Source: Ciborinia camelliae
Lineage: Eukaryota; Ascomycota; Leotiomycetes; Helotiales; Sclerotiniaceae
Assembly: GCA_025890175.1 (NCBI GenBank)
Contig: JANPYM010000004.1
Location: forward strand, 62,001 to 126,000
Reading direction: 5' to 3'
Length of the DNA stretch: 64,000 bases
In this document: piece after piece, positions 1 to 11,203 of the stretch
Layout of the letters: each line of letters begins with the position of its first letter
Position numbering within the stretch: the first letter of the stretch is position 1
Made by a program: the position numbers and the translations under genes
Notes under the pieces: model-generated
What the model saw: the letters and a program-made list of their open reading frames with translations, nothing else
Told to the model about the DNA's origin: nothing
Database searches by the model: none

Positions 1-645
1 TTCTGCGCGTCGAGCCGATGAAGCCACCATAGCAGATTTCTCATCCTCGAGGCGTTCACTCTTCGCAGCTTGCTTCTTCTTCTTGAAGAGGAACAAGATG
101 AGGATAAGTGCAACTCCAAACAACAATAAAATTCCAATTACCACTCCCGCCTTGCCGGCAGCACTCATACCTCCTGAACTCGATGTGTCTGAACTTGATG
201 CGCCTTTTGCTGCAGTAGAGGATGCACTCGCGGAAGCACCGGTTGCCGATCTTGATGTGGATACATTATTAGTAGCTGCGAGAATAGCAACTGTATTTCC
301 TACAGATGATGTAGCAACGATGGAACTAGGAAGCGCAGAAGTTTTGAGAGTAGAAGCGACAGTTGAAGTGTGACTCTTACTTGAAGAGGAAGTTGTTTTG
401 GCAGTTGAAGAGGTTGTCTTTTCAGCCTCAGATGATGTTGTTTCATCATCTTGTCCTACAGTTGAGTAACCTGCAATTGATCCGGTGAAGGTTGGTGAAG
501 CCGTTACGTAGACAACCGATATAATTGTTTGTAATGCTGGATCTGGGTTGGGTTGCCTGACCTCGATTGGTGCTGCAACGTCATCTTGTCCAGAAAATTC
601 GGCGCGCCGGGCATGGCGGACATGCTGATGGGAACGACCTTTCAT
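1..645 (-). CDS. Ser/Thr-rich single-pass membrane protein, partial (runs off the window)
   Basis: Read on the minus strand from ATG at 645, the frame stays open for 215 codons to the window edge, so the C-terminal part is missing. The N terminus is His/Arg-rich. Next comes a region of about 120 residues dominated by Ser, Thr and Ala (residues about 50-160), typical of an O-glycosylated extracellular stalk. A transmembrane helix of Val/Ile/Leu/Phe follows at about residues 164-186, and then a Lys-rich stop-transfer segment (KKKK) and a charged cytoplasmic start. There is no cleavable signal peptide, so the helix probably acts as signal anchor. The layout resembles fungal wall-stress sensors and membrane-anchored SH3 proteins, but the diagnostic domain would lie outside the window. 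No intron is visible. The topology is read from the sequence; the function is not known. Confidence 0.75.
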   Translation of the reverse strand, partial: MKGRSHQHVRHARRAEFSGQDDVAAPIEVRQPNPDPALQTIISVVYVTASPTFTGSIAGYSTVGQDDETTSSEAEKTTSSTAKTTSSSSKSHTSTVASTLKTSALPSSIVATSSVGNTVAILAATNNVSTSRSATGASASASSTAAKGASSSDTSSSGGMSAAGKAGVVIGILLLFGVALILILFLFKKKKQAAKSERLEDEKSAMVASSARRAE

Positions 646-1239
646 CTTTATAAAGATGGAAATTTATGGATCGAGTAAGGAAGTATTAGATGAACGACAA
701 TTATTATTCGAAACAGCGATATCTTTCGAGTGGATTGTTTTGGTAATCCTGTACAATACGATATTGGAGAGATTGTTGTAATATTATCAACTCCTTATCT
801 GGTGGCAGAAATCAAATATCTCTCAAATGAAGGTGATGGGAATCATGGGATGGATGGTGGTCGGTGGATCGCGTTGGAAAAGTCGGCGAAAAGAGTGAGA
901 ATGTAATCCAATTATTGAATTTCCTGTCGCTGAGACTGTGAAGGGTCGGGTCGAAGATCAATTTTATTTTATTAACTAAACAATTGCCAGGATTCGATTC
1001 TCGACCCAGTCAAATAAATTATTCTCGTCGATAAAAGAAGGACGACGAGGTAGAGTAATTTTTTGACTCTGGATGTAAATGTAGAGATGGTGGAGGATGA
1101 TGATGGGGAGGGGAAGGAAAAAGGAACGACGATGATGAAAAGAGGGAGAATTAAGGTGGAAACCTTGGAAGTGCAGGTGGTGGGTGGTGAGAGGTGGGTG
1201 ATGGGTGGTACAAGCGTAAATAAAATTCGTACAGGTCGG

Positions 1240-1295
1240 GTACCTAGGTAGGTAAGGTACGTACTAGGTACTAGGTACTAGGTACTAGGTGGTAG
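1240..1295. repeat. Short tandem array of (G)GTACTA(G) units
   Basis: A run of overlapping TAGGTACTAGGTACTAGG-type units, period about 9 bp, embedded in CCTAGGTA-like palindromes. The same palindromic words recur in spacers throughout the window. Confidence 0.7.
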
Positions 1296-3666
1296 GCTAC
1301 CAGTACCATGAAGAAAAAAAGGGTTCGTCTCGTCTCTTTTTTTTTCTCTCTTTCTCTCTTTCTCTCTCTTCAGCACACTCGAGTGGTCTCGTCTCGGTGA
1401 TGTGTTGACAGACCCTACCCTACACCTAGGGACCTATTGTGACTTGTGACTCGTGAGTGGATTGCGGAGAAATGATTTAAATTCCACACTAATACTAATC
1501 CTGATGCTAATAAAAGAAAACTAACCCGTCTACACTATACTCAAACGAAACTAAAACCAAAACGACCTACCTAGTAGTCATCCATCAATCCTCATGCCAA
1601 TCACGGTAAAGGTTCATCCAATTCTTAACTTTTTGGCTTGCTTGGGTTAGGTTGTCCGTAGACGGTGGTGGACTGGACTGGACTGTGGACCACCTGGGCA
1701 TAACCTACCATGGTGGTGTTTGGACGGAATAAGGTTATCATTTCAAAAAGCAGGAACGATGTGACCATGCAGACCGGGAATGAAAGCAGGGGATCAGATT
1801 GTACCTTAATCCTAATATAGATAAGCTTCAGGAACCACAGGAAGAACACGGACCTATCCGATCAAACTCGGCCTCTCATTGGTGCATTAAGATTGAAGTA
1901 AAATGACCTCGGGAAGTTTATAAATGACGGACAGGGATCAAGATTACCTCCAGCTGGGACCTAGCAGACTTGAGTGATCACAACGGATCAATTGGCTTAT
2001 CCATCTCATACATGATACCTAGTGCCAGGGCGACATGCATAATCACCTGGGCAGGATCAGGAACAGGAACAGGGGAAGATCTACACAGAGCAAACGAAAG
2101 AAATTATGATCCGTGAGAAGATGATGAATTGATGATAAGTCGATGATAAATCAAAGAGACGAATGAAAGAGATGAGTGAAATGAGTGAGATGAGACGAAA
2201 TCATCATCACTCCCATCTTCAAAGTTCAACACCTACCTATTCTTATCAGGTGCTCGCTCGCCTTCATAATATGGATGTCAAAGTCTTATCTCTTCCTGTA
2301 TAATTAAAGAGGTATGTAACAATAAATACATTAATTACCTATATATGGATATATATATATCTTCATTAAAACCGAGAAAGTAAAAGTTGTCATCTTGGCG
2401 CCACGTAATCGTTAATATCAATTTATACCGCTATATACGGAGTGAGCACTTCAGTACCGCATTAATCAATCCCCATCCATCCCTTACAAAAGTTACAAAA
2501 GTTACAATAATATCCATACGGGTAGCTAACCTACCTACTACCTAGGTACCTTGGTCCTCTCCAGAGTCCAGCTCGATTCCTTTCTCTTGGTTCAACGAAT
2601 ATCCCCCACCCATCTGCTCATCTCAAGAAATTTTCCATCTGAAATTGATTCAGGAAGATGTACATTATTATGGATGTACATGATGTACATACAGTAGTAC
2701 ATAACTTTAACTTGCATTGCAATGCATTTACCGAGTTATCCCTTGATAATGTACGATTCAGGAGATATGACAGCCGGGGCCTTTTTCCGTTTAAACTTCA
2801 ATCGTTATCATTCTGTACTACCTAGTAGGTACTTACTACTACCTGCCTAAACCAATTCATGCGTCCAATGCATGCGTGCATACCGTACATCATATCATGT
2901 ACTCCGTACGCTACATGCAATGATCAATCATCGTCGTAACTTAAATACAGTACAGTATTACAATAATGGTAAGGTAAGGTAGAGTAGGTAGAGACCTTTC
3001 AACGTACCGACAAGATCTCCAAAAATCCTTAATAAATGTTTTCAGTCCTCATCCTCCCCATCCTCCAATATCTTCATCCACGATTTGCACCGCCAGCATA
3101 AACGGGGAATAATAATAATGGAAACCCATCCGTCCGTCACGTTAATAATGTTGATGGTGATGGTGATCCTCATTTTCCCCTCCAGAAGTGTGATCTGTTA
3201 GTGCAGATGATTTAAAATTATACCAACGGCGATCCTCGTGGAACTGGGAGCTACTACCTAGGTACCTAGGGAGGTACGCAAGTAGATCCACTGGTGAGCT
3301 TTGCATATTGCAATTGCACGTGCTCACCATAAGGAAAGAAGCGAGAGAGAGAATCCGAAGTCCATACGTGCATGGTTATGTGTGAAATGGTCCATGGTCT
3401 ATCCAATGTTCCATGGTCCATTATGTGTGGGAAATGGGAAATGGGACCCTTTGGTACCGATTTATGAGTGTTTAATCCTGCTCCAGCGAGTAGATCCTTT
3501 TTACCACGAGGAAGCACATTCTTTTCTTCTCATCTGACCAGTATCGATAGTGTTGGCGCGATGTTGAAAATGTCTACCTTGGTAATCCATCCTCACATCA
3601 AAACACCCCCTTTCTTTTAAGCATCCAAACTTTTAAACACCCAAACCTCACAGCCCATTTATTCGA

Positions 3667-3728
3667 TTGTCAAATCTGAATTTAAATGTTGAAGAGTGCT
3701 ATCAGGCTGATAAGACCGAGAGACTATA
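3667..3728. repeat. Left copy of a diverged direct repeat flanking the HET relic
   Basis: Begins GATTGTCAAATCTGAATT and contains GAAGAGTG and AGGCT. A similar block of the same length and orientation lies at 6664-6728, on the other side of the broken HET gene. The two share roughly two thirds of their bases by eye. Confidence 0.5.
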
Positions 3729-4322
3729 TGATTATATCGAATTTTAGTTCAAACATCAAATAATGATATAATAATATTCAAAATGTAATTAATAAGTTTG
3801 ATGTGCTATTTATATTTATCTCGTATATCGCATGATCTATCTGATCGTCTACAAACTCTTTAGATTATCCAGCTACGAGATATACGATGTGCGATGTACG
3901 AAATAAATCGCACACCAAAACACACTCCTTTTAAATTGCAAGTAAGCGTTTGCTCTCCAGTTGTCATTGGCCAGACTACTCGAATGTTTAGATCATTCTT
4001 TTCTTTTTCGAATGTGATTCGTCAATATCTGAAAAGAAGAGGCTGTGTCAAGAACAGTGAGAAGCCATAATCAATAAAAATGCACTATCGCAGATATCTA
4101 CCACTGCATCGGTTGTGGTAGGTACAGTGAGGCAACGGCTGCCTGGATTTCTTCCATGTTTTCCAGAGTCTTTGATTTAGTTGTTCTATATATCAACCCC
4201 TTTGCCCTACCGCTGTGAATGATTTCCTTAGAGTAAGAGTAAGGCATAATGGAAGTTGATAGTCGGTTACACAAACCTCTGTCACAAGACTAAATCCGTA
4301 TCCTTACCTTCGTACCAAGGGA

Positions 4323-6165
4323 ATGTTCACAAGACCAATTGCACCGTCACCTGCAGAACGTTTCTTTCAGATCCTGCACCTCCGTCCCAGAACCCCCTAG
4401 CGCAATCCGAAACAATTTGACACCACAGTCAGATCGGTATCGTTTTGAATGGGGCGACGATGCGGCGTTGTCATATGTTTGGGGCGTCGAGCCCGATACC
4501 GAGATTATGTTCGTCAATGGCGTCGAGATGAAAATTCGACTGAATTTGGCGGCAGCGCTCAAATCTATTGTCAAGGATTGCCGGTTCGAGGAACGGTTTG
4601 GGCTTGGGGTTGACGCTTTGTGTATCAATCAACATGATGCAGTGGAGCGTGGACATCAAGTTGGCATGATGAAGGATCTCTTCAGTATGGCGTGGAATGT
4701 TATATCGTGGATTGGCGAGGAGGCAAACGAGAGCTTGAAGGCCATGCAACTTCTTGAAGTCTTGTCGGAGAACAGGGATAAGGAAAAAGCAGATGGAATT
4801 GTCAGAATATTTGAAAACGATCCCGGGTATCTGAGAAGTGGCTCGTGGCTCGGGTTAGAAAGGTTGGTCAATTGGCCTTGCTGGACACGACTTTGGATCA
4901 CCCAAGAGCTGGTCATGGGCTGTAATGCAGTCACAATTCGATGCGGCGACGTGGCTCTCGATTGGTAGAGGTTTATCCATGGAGTTGAAGCTCTTCATAG
5001 TAATTTCTGGAAAGTTAAAAATGAACTTTTACAACACGACTGGTAGCAACAGGGAAACAAATCCGGTGGTAGAGTTAGATTTGCAGCCATACACTTGCTC
5101 AGAAAGGACATCAACTTTCAAGGCCTTGATCGATAATCGGGCCAACGACAATGAAACAGGGACGAATGTAACTCATCTTCTCGATATTACTGCATCGTGC
5201 TATTCTTCCGACGTCCGAGATACAGTTTACGGTATGCTGGCCATGATGGACCCAGCAATTACGAAACATATCTCTCCGGATTACACAATCACAGCTAAAG
5301 ACATATCCATCAATGTCGCCACCATCGCATTTGAGACATATGGAAACCTAGAACTTCTCCGTGAATATACCATGTGGCCTCCTCAACAGAGTCCAACTTG
5401 GGCACCCGACTGGTCATATCGTGGGAGCGAAAGAGATGGCAGACCCCGAAGAACCTTTCACGCGAGCGGATCTCAAGCCTGCACGCTCAGCGTAGACAAC
5501 ATCCGAATACGGCTCACCTGAGAAGTAGTTTTGCTCGACACCCTCGACGGGATCGGTGGCAGGCAGGAGGGAATCAAGATTTCAATCCATCAGCAGTGTT
5601 TACACGGTCATCAAACCCAACCAACAACCTCGCATTCATCTAGAGAGACTTCAAGGCAACCAAACACGCCCTGATCCATGCCCTACCAGGAGACGAGTCG
5701 TGCATCTCACGCGCGGAGGACACCGAATCCCGCATGGCGATTTTTCACGGTCCCCGGTCCCGTCCGTCGCCAAGAAGCAACACCACAGTGGGAAGGAAGC
5801 GCTGGGATGGACGAATTTCAGCAGGCGTCAGCCGTGCCGTGCCGTGACGCTACAGCTATGCGGAGTGGCGACGCAGCCACGACGATCTTCTCATCGGCGG
5901 AAGAGCAATGAAAGATTATTTCGAGCCCCGGATTCCGCGGCACGCGAGAAAGGAGCAGCATTGCTGGGACGCGCGAGGCCGTTTCGACAATATGTATTAT
6001 GCGATTCGGGCGACGATTTGCAATGAGCTTAAGGGATACATCGATTGGGTGGCGGAAATCTTGGGGGCGGAAGGTGAGGTGGTCGCTGTGGTTTTGGGTT
6101 GCACGACTCCCATGTTGTTACTGAGGAGACATGGGGACGGTTTCAAAGGTGGAGGAGAAGCGTAA
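4323..6165 (+). pseudogene. Heterokaryon-incompatibility (HET) domain protein, broken
   Basis: Translation in shifting frames gives a recognisable HET protein. It starts at ATG 4323 (residues FFQILHLRPR), shifts frame near 4400, and then shows the core HET motifs ALSYVWG, DALCINQ and MKDLFSMAWNVISWIGEE. In-frame stops follow at 4966 (TAG) and 5044 (TAG). The next piece carries YSSDVRDTVYGMLAMMDP, and a TGA lies at 5519 in front of VVLLDTLDGIGG. Further frame changes lead to a C-terminal piece with LLLRRHGDGFK, ending at 6165. HET domains trigger programmed cell death after fusion of incompatible hyphae. This copy needs at least four corrections to read through, so I call it a pseudogene. An intron cannot remove all of the stops because conserved residues lie on both sides of each. 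Confidence 0.85.
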
Positions 6166-6949
6166 GTAGGTATTTATTTCATTGGATTGGACTGATCATA
6201 AGGCTGGCTGGCTGGCGAAGCAAAGCAAAGCAAACAAATGCATGAAGAACGACACCTCGAATCCTCCATTATCGAGCTCATCTCATCTCATCTCATCGTT
6301 CTTGTCTTGCCTTTGCCAAAGTAGGTAATCTTATTTACATTGAAAATAACATGGCGATCAATGTAAGATTACTTATTTGATCGAGAGAATCAATCGGTCA
6401 AGGAAAACCTGTAGCTTCCAATATATGATGTTTTATAGATATTACCAGGTATGTATGATATAAAACTCAAGAGATATCTGAATGTTTAATTCCATCCACA
6501 TCAACGAATGGATTAACGAACGGTATCAGCCGCCATTTTTACCGCCAGGTAGAGGCTATATATATATATACAGGTTGGTTAGTTGTACAGAAGCTGGCAC
6601 GCGATAATATTGATATATCGAACAAACCGCAGACCAAAAGAAAAGTGAGCCCGAGAGACAATTTGATTGTCAGATCTGAATTGGAACAGTGAAGAGTGTG
6701 TTGAGGCTCTAAATAGAGTCCGAGGGCTAGTTTGGGGGAAATCAAGTCACAATTTATAAGTTAGTCCGGATATTAGAATGGGTAGGGAGGGATACTATGC
6801 AGATTTTCATTCAAGCACTCGGTACTCTACTCGGTTATCTAGATGTTCTCCTATGAACACAAACCTTTGATTAAATATTAAATATTAAATACTAAATTAT
6901 ACACCACCAGGTACCCATCACCCTTCAATCACCCCCTCCTCACCTCACC
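6166..6949. other. Spacer between the HET relic and the next gene
   Basis: AT-rich, with no coding frame that I trust. It holds the right copy of the direct repeat (6664-6728) and a short TA run near 6560. Confidence 0.5.
6664..6728. repeat. Right copy of a diverged direct repeat flanking the HET relic
   Basis: Begins GATTGTCAGATCTGAATT, then GTGAAGAGTG, AGGCTC and a closing CCGAGGGCTA. It parallels the block at 3667-3728 in the same orientation, 3.0 kb apart. Confidence 0.5.
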
Positions 6950-8854
6950 TCACCTCACAACATAAAATCCATTCATCCCCACCCCACTGTCCCTCATCCT
7001 ATCGACCTCAAGCCTCAACCCCATCCTATGCAGTGGTATTTTATCAACTTGTCTTTGAGCCGCCAACCTCGCATCTGCATAGCCCGACGTAGCTCTTTCC
7101 AACATTCCTCTCACCGGCTTATCGCTAGCAATCTCCGGTGCGAATAACGGTTGATCGAGGATCGCCTGAGCAAAGATTATATCGTTAAGTGAAGCGACGA
7201 GTTCTTCTTCTAGATCATGGGTTGGGTGGTTAGCTGGGGCATCGGGACGAATGAACCCCATGATTTTAATATCTAGATACTTGGTATCGTAAGACTGGGG
7301 CTCGAATTCATCGGATATGAAATGGATTTTGAATATCCTTTTGCTTGCTTGGGAAATCGTTGCTTTACTCAAATCGGAAGCCTGAACTGGTAGCGAAGAT
7401 ATCACCGTCTGAGACCAGATTTCAGTATATATGTTCTTCTGTCCTTTACCAGGATGCTGTCGTACCCAAGCAAAATAATAACCTCGGAGTTGATGATATA
7501 TGTGTTCTGCAACGCCTAACAACTTCATCGTGGGCATGCTGAAATAATCTCCATTTCTTGTTTCGATCTCTGATCGTGCTACAAAACAAATAGGATATGG
7601 CGGTCTTGGGCCTGATTCGTTGTCTTGGCTTTCAGCTTGAGTATAAGAGAAACTTCTTACTCCCTGGTATTGAATATTTCCATTCGTGACGGTAGATTTT
7701 ACCATATCCTCTGTTCCACTTTTCCCGTAAAGTGCTATAGCTGCTTCTTTCCTGGTTGTGGAAGGCATGAAAGGTTTAGTAACTTTTACTGCAGTGGATG
7801 TAACTGGAGAAATAATTTTCCCAATCGTATTGTTGGCATAAATCGTCATAGCCCTAGCACCAAGCTCCAACGGTAAAGTACTTAAGCTAGCACCCCTTAT
7901 TGAAGAAGGAGCTGTCGAAGCCGAAAGAATACGAAACACAGGACTTGGACATAAAACCTTTTTCTTCTCGCTAGGACAAAGTATGAGGTGAAAGTATCCA
8001 TCGCTTGCCTCTACCGGTATGCGAACAATGAGAGTCTCGCGCAGTATATGTTTTGGATATTTGGTTTTCTTCAAGAATTTCTTGATGTCTCTTTGCCATG
8101 CTCGCTCGTCATTTTCATTCAATTGGTCTGAAGAAACAGGCATTGCTGGTGTGACATTGAGCCAATCGCCATTGTTCCCTACGAAAGCTTTCAAGCGCAT
8201 CCCAGCATTTCCTGAAAACCCTCTGTTTTGCAGCCATATTTGTCGACCTTCCGGTAAAGGTGCATCGGAGAAGATTGAGACCGCAAGAGTTGTAGAACAA
8301 CCTTGATAAAATACCAAACCGTGTGAATGCCGTAAAATAGAGAAGTGTTTGGTGCTTTCTGACGGATGTGCTATCAGTCCCCCAGCAAAATGACGTGCAT
8401 CTTGAAGTGCCTTTGAGACGTAGGATGACGCGGACAATGACGGAGTGGACGATGATTCCGATAAAGTCTCACTCGTAATTTTGGGGGGGCTATCGGGGGC
8501 AGGTAGATTTAAGGGGGCAGCGGGGGCAGACACCGTTCGTTCGATATTCGTACTCGTAAATGGAATTTGGAGATTCGCGAAATTCTCGGAGTCCGTGAGT
8601 TTGATAGGAACTGCTTGTGATTGTACTCCTGAGCCTGGCCTAGTATTTATTTTACCAGGTCCCTCTGTTCTACCCTTTCCTGGGATATCTTGGCCATACC
8701 CCGTCGAGGTATTGATAACACTTTCAGAACACGTTGCCGTATTTGATGTAGATATTATCGGCTTGCGATGAATTTGAGGGGGCTTTGAACGATCGCGAGG
8801 CTGTGGTAGTGCGGAGGTCTCACTGTATGCTAGTGGGTGTGAATCAGAATCCAT
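6950..8854 (-). CDS. Conserved fungal protein of unknown function, 634 aa
   Basis: A single uninterrupted frame from ATG 8854 to TGA 6950. The first 150 residues are low-complexity, rich in Ser, Pro and Thr. From about residue 150 a compact folded region begins (ALQDARHFAGGLIAHPSEST, then FSILRHSHGLVFYQG), with a beta-rich segment around residues 170-330 and a Lys-rich loop (KKFLKKTKYPKHILRETL). The C-terminal third is mixed alpha/beta and includes FYVVR at the end. Related proteins in other ascomycetes are, from memory, sometimes labelled as LipA and NB-ARC domain proteins, but I see no P-loop or NB-ARC motif here and do not assign that function. There is no signal peptide and no transmembrane helix. 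Codon use looks ordinary and the gene appears intact. Confidence 0.85.
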   Translation of the reverse strand: MDSDSHPLAYSETSALPQPRDRSKPPQIHRKPIISTSNTATCSESVINTSTGYGQDIPGKGRTEGPGKINTRPGSGVQSQAVPIKLTDSENFANLQIPFTSTNIERTVSAPAAPLNLPAPDSPPKITSETLSESSSTPSLSASSYVSKALQDARHFAGGLIAHPSESTKHFSILRHSHGLVFYQGCSTTLAVSIFSDAPLPEGRQIWLQNRGFSGNAGMRLKAFVGNNGDWLNVTPAMPVSSDQLNENDERAWQRDIKKFLKKTKYPKHILRETLIVRIPVEASDGYFHLILCPSEKKKVLCPSPVFRILSASTAPSSIRGASLSTLPLELGARAMTIYANNTIGKIISPVTSTAVKVTKPFMPSTTRKEAAIALYGKSGTEDMVKSTVTNGNIQYQGVRSFSYTQAESQDNESGPRPPYPICFVARSEIETRNGDYFSMPTMKLLGVAEHIYHQLRGYYFAWVRQHPGKGQKNIYTEIWSQTVISSLPVQASDLSKATISQASKRIFKIHFISDEFEPQSYDTKYLDIKIMGFIRPDAPANHPTHDLEEELVASLNDIIFAQAILDQPLFAPEIASDKPVRGMLERATSGYADARLAAQRQVDKIPLHRMGLRLEVDRMRDSGVGMNGFYVVR

Positions 8855-9065
8855 TTGAACTTGGGTGTTAATTGATCCTTTTCTGCGGTGTCAACCCGCG
8901 GACTTTGGTTCCATTTCCATTTAAATGAGTCGTTCCAATATTCCAATATCACGATGACCAAGATACGTGAATATGTTCTGGAACAAGCCTACCGCAAAAG
9001 AGAGGGTGTCGAAAAAGGTTATAAATAAGCTATTAATAGTACCGTAAAAACCTACCTATAATTAA
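8855..9065. other. Upstream spacer of the 634-aa gene
   Basis: Short non-coding stretch holding the presumed promoter of the minus-strand gene. It abuts the minisatellite directly. Confidence 0.4.
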
Positions 9066-10180
9066 GGTTCGTAGATTCGTAGGTTTGTAGGTTCGTAGGT
9101 TCGTAGATTCGTAGGTTCGTAGGTTCGTAGATTCGTAGATTCGTAGATTCGTAGGTTCGTAGGTTCGTAGAATCGGAGGGAGGAGATAGGATTGGAGGGA
9201 GGAGGTAGGTTTAGAGGGAGGAGGTAGGTTCGTAGATTCGTAGATTCGTAGGTTCGTAGATTCGTAGGTTCGTAGATTCGTAGGTTCGTAGAATCGTAGG
9301 TTCGTAGAATCGGAGGGAGGAGGTAAGTTCGGAGGGAGGAATCGTACGATTTTTAGGTTGATTCGTAGGATCGGAGGGAGGAGGTAGGTTCGTAGATTCG
9401 TAGGTTCGTAGGTTCGTAGGATCGGAGGGAGGAGGTAGGTTCGGAGGGAGGAATCGTACGATTTTTAGGTTTTTAGATTCGTAGGATCGGAGGGAGGAGG
9501 TAGGTTCGTAGATTCGTAGGTTCGTAGATTCGTAGATTCGTAGATTCGTAGATTCGTAGGATCGGAGGGAGGAGGTAGGATTGGAGGGAGGAGGTAGGTT
9601 TAGAGGGAGGAGGTAGGTTCGTAGATTCGTAGATTCGTAGGTTCGTAGAATCGGAGGGAGGAGATAGGATTGGAGGGAGGAGGTAGGTTTAGAGGGAGGA
9701 GGTAGGTTCGTAGATTCGTAGATTCGTAGGTTCGTAGATTCGTAGGTTCGTAGATTCGTAGGTTCGTAGAATCGTAGGTTCGTAGAATCGGAGGGAGGAG
9801 GTAAGTTCGGAGGGAGGAATCGTACGATTTTTAGGTTGATTCGTAGGATCGGAGGGAGGAGGTAGGTTCGTAGATTCGTAGAATCGGAGGGAGGAGGTAA
9901 GTTCGGAGGGAGGAATCGTACGATTTTTAGGTTTTTAGATTCGTAGGATCGGAGGGAGGAGGTAGGTTCGTAGATTCGTAGGTTCGTAGGTTCGTAGGAT
10001 CGGAGGGAGGAGGTAGGTTCGGAGGGAGGAATCGTACGATTTTTAGGTTTTTAGATTCGTAGGATCGGAGGGAGGAGGTAGGTTCGTAGGTTCGTAGATT
10101 CGTAGGTTCGTAGATTCGTAGGTTCGTAGGTTTTAGGTTCGTAGGTTCGTAGGTTGTAGGTTCGTAGGTAGGTTCGTAAG
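9066..10180. repeat. 1.1-kb compound minisatellite (8-bp GTAGRTTC units plus GGAGGGAG modules)
   Basis: Three module types alternate. The first is runs of the 8-bp unit GTAGGTTC or GTAGATTC. The second is GGAGGGAGGAGGTAGG-type purine blocks. The third is a module containing the perfect 12-bp palindrome AATCGTACGATT followed by TTTAGG, present five times (9340, 9452, 9818, 9914 and 10030). A segment of about 248 bp (9156-9403) recurs apparently identically at 9634-9881, an exact 478-bp offset, which points to recent duplication by unequal exchange. One strand is strongly G-rich. No coding potential is credible inside it. Confidence 0.97.
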
Positions 10181-10410
10181 TGGGGTATAGACCTCGCTGT
10201 CGCTACCCCTGTCAACCATCCAATTAAATCACTTAATTCTGAAAACTTCAACAACTTCTTCAAAATTGCTTATTTCGGATCGGGCTTATCAATTTTCCGA
10301 TCGAAACCTACTACTTTATATATATATATTATAAATTTGAAGGATTTCGAGCTGAAAAACCAACGGAAAAGCACAGTTCAACGTATCTAATCAATTGCTA
10401 CTATATCATC

Positions 10411-10488
10411 TACCATACTATAGTAGACTATAGTCTATCATGATAGTCTATAGTCTATAGACTACCATGATAGTCTATAGACTATAAC
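10411..10488. repeat. Nested perfect palindromes of TAGTCTATAGACTA type
   Basis: Perfect 14-bp palindromes TAGACTATAGTCTA (10424-10437) and TAGTCTATAGACTA (10451-10464 and 10471-10484), plus TATCATGATA (10436-10445), within about 75 bp. The segment could extrude as cruciforms or alternative hairpins. No gene is attached. Confidence 0.8.
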
Positions 10489-11203
10489 GTTTCTTATTTT
10501 TAGTCTAGCTTTCTGTAATAGGAAATCTTCCACATTAGGAAATGGAAGCGAGATTCCTCATACAAAATTTTATGCCGAAGTTTATCCATACGGAACCTAC
10601 ATTACTCCGTGTTATTGTAATGTTTCACAGTTAGAACGGCCAAAGCGTTTTTCATCCATTCCCTTTGAAGTTTGAAAGATTTGGCAGTAAATAGAGATAT
10701 CACCAGTACTAATTGAGCCATGATATGACTTGGATAAACCTTAACCTTGTCCAAGAATAATGAATATTTTGATACTCGCGACCTCGAGGTTGATGCATGG
10801 TTTTGCCTTGGGCTAAAGTTGTATTTCGTGCATACCTAGGTAATGTCTGCTTTCCCCATAAAATCCACCCACCCTGAGAGTCCTGACAGTGCCTCGGCAA
10901 ATTGGAATCCTTAATCAGGTCTAAAAATAAACGAAACGGGAAAATAAAACTCGATATCACGGTTCATGATTTCATAAAAAAAGTCAACAATTATTATAAT
11001 GGTTACAACTTGGGGTATGCGAACGAAGGTCCATCGGTCTGCTTTTATTCTCAATCTCATAAATCACAACTTCAATTTGCAGTTATCAAAAATAGGGTAT
11101 TCAAAACCACTCACTTTTTCGGTCTTACCCACTTTTTAAATGATATATATAGTAGTATTTAGAATAATTCAGAAAAAAAAAATAGAAATACAAGAAGCTG
11201 AAG

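Larger units (their letters stand above)
646..4322. other. Gene-poor spacer, 3.7 kb
   Basis: No convincing coding frame. It contains a pyrimidine tract (about 1336-1371, mostly CT repeats), clusters of GGTACTAGGTACTA-type repeats (about 1240-1290), several TACCTAGGTA palindromes (about 2540, 2820 and 3255), and the left member of a diverged direct repeat at 3667-3728. Confidence 0.6.

Noticed and set aside
4339..4968. HET-domain frame as an intact 209-aa protein
   Set aside because: It starts at a TTG and ends at a nonsense codon inside the conserved domain; both sides continue in other frames.
10051..10263. Minus-strand frame with LRTYEPxTYEP-like repeats
   Set aside because: It is the minisatellite read as protein; the repeat continues without regard to any reading frame.
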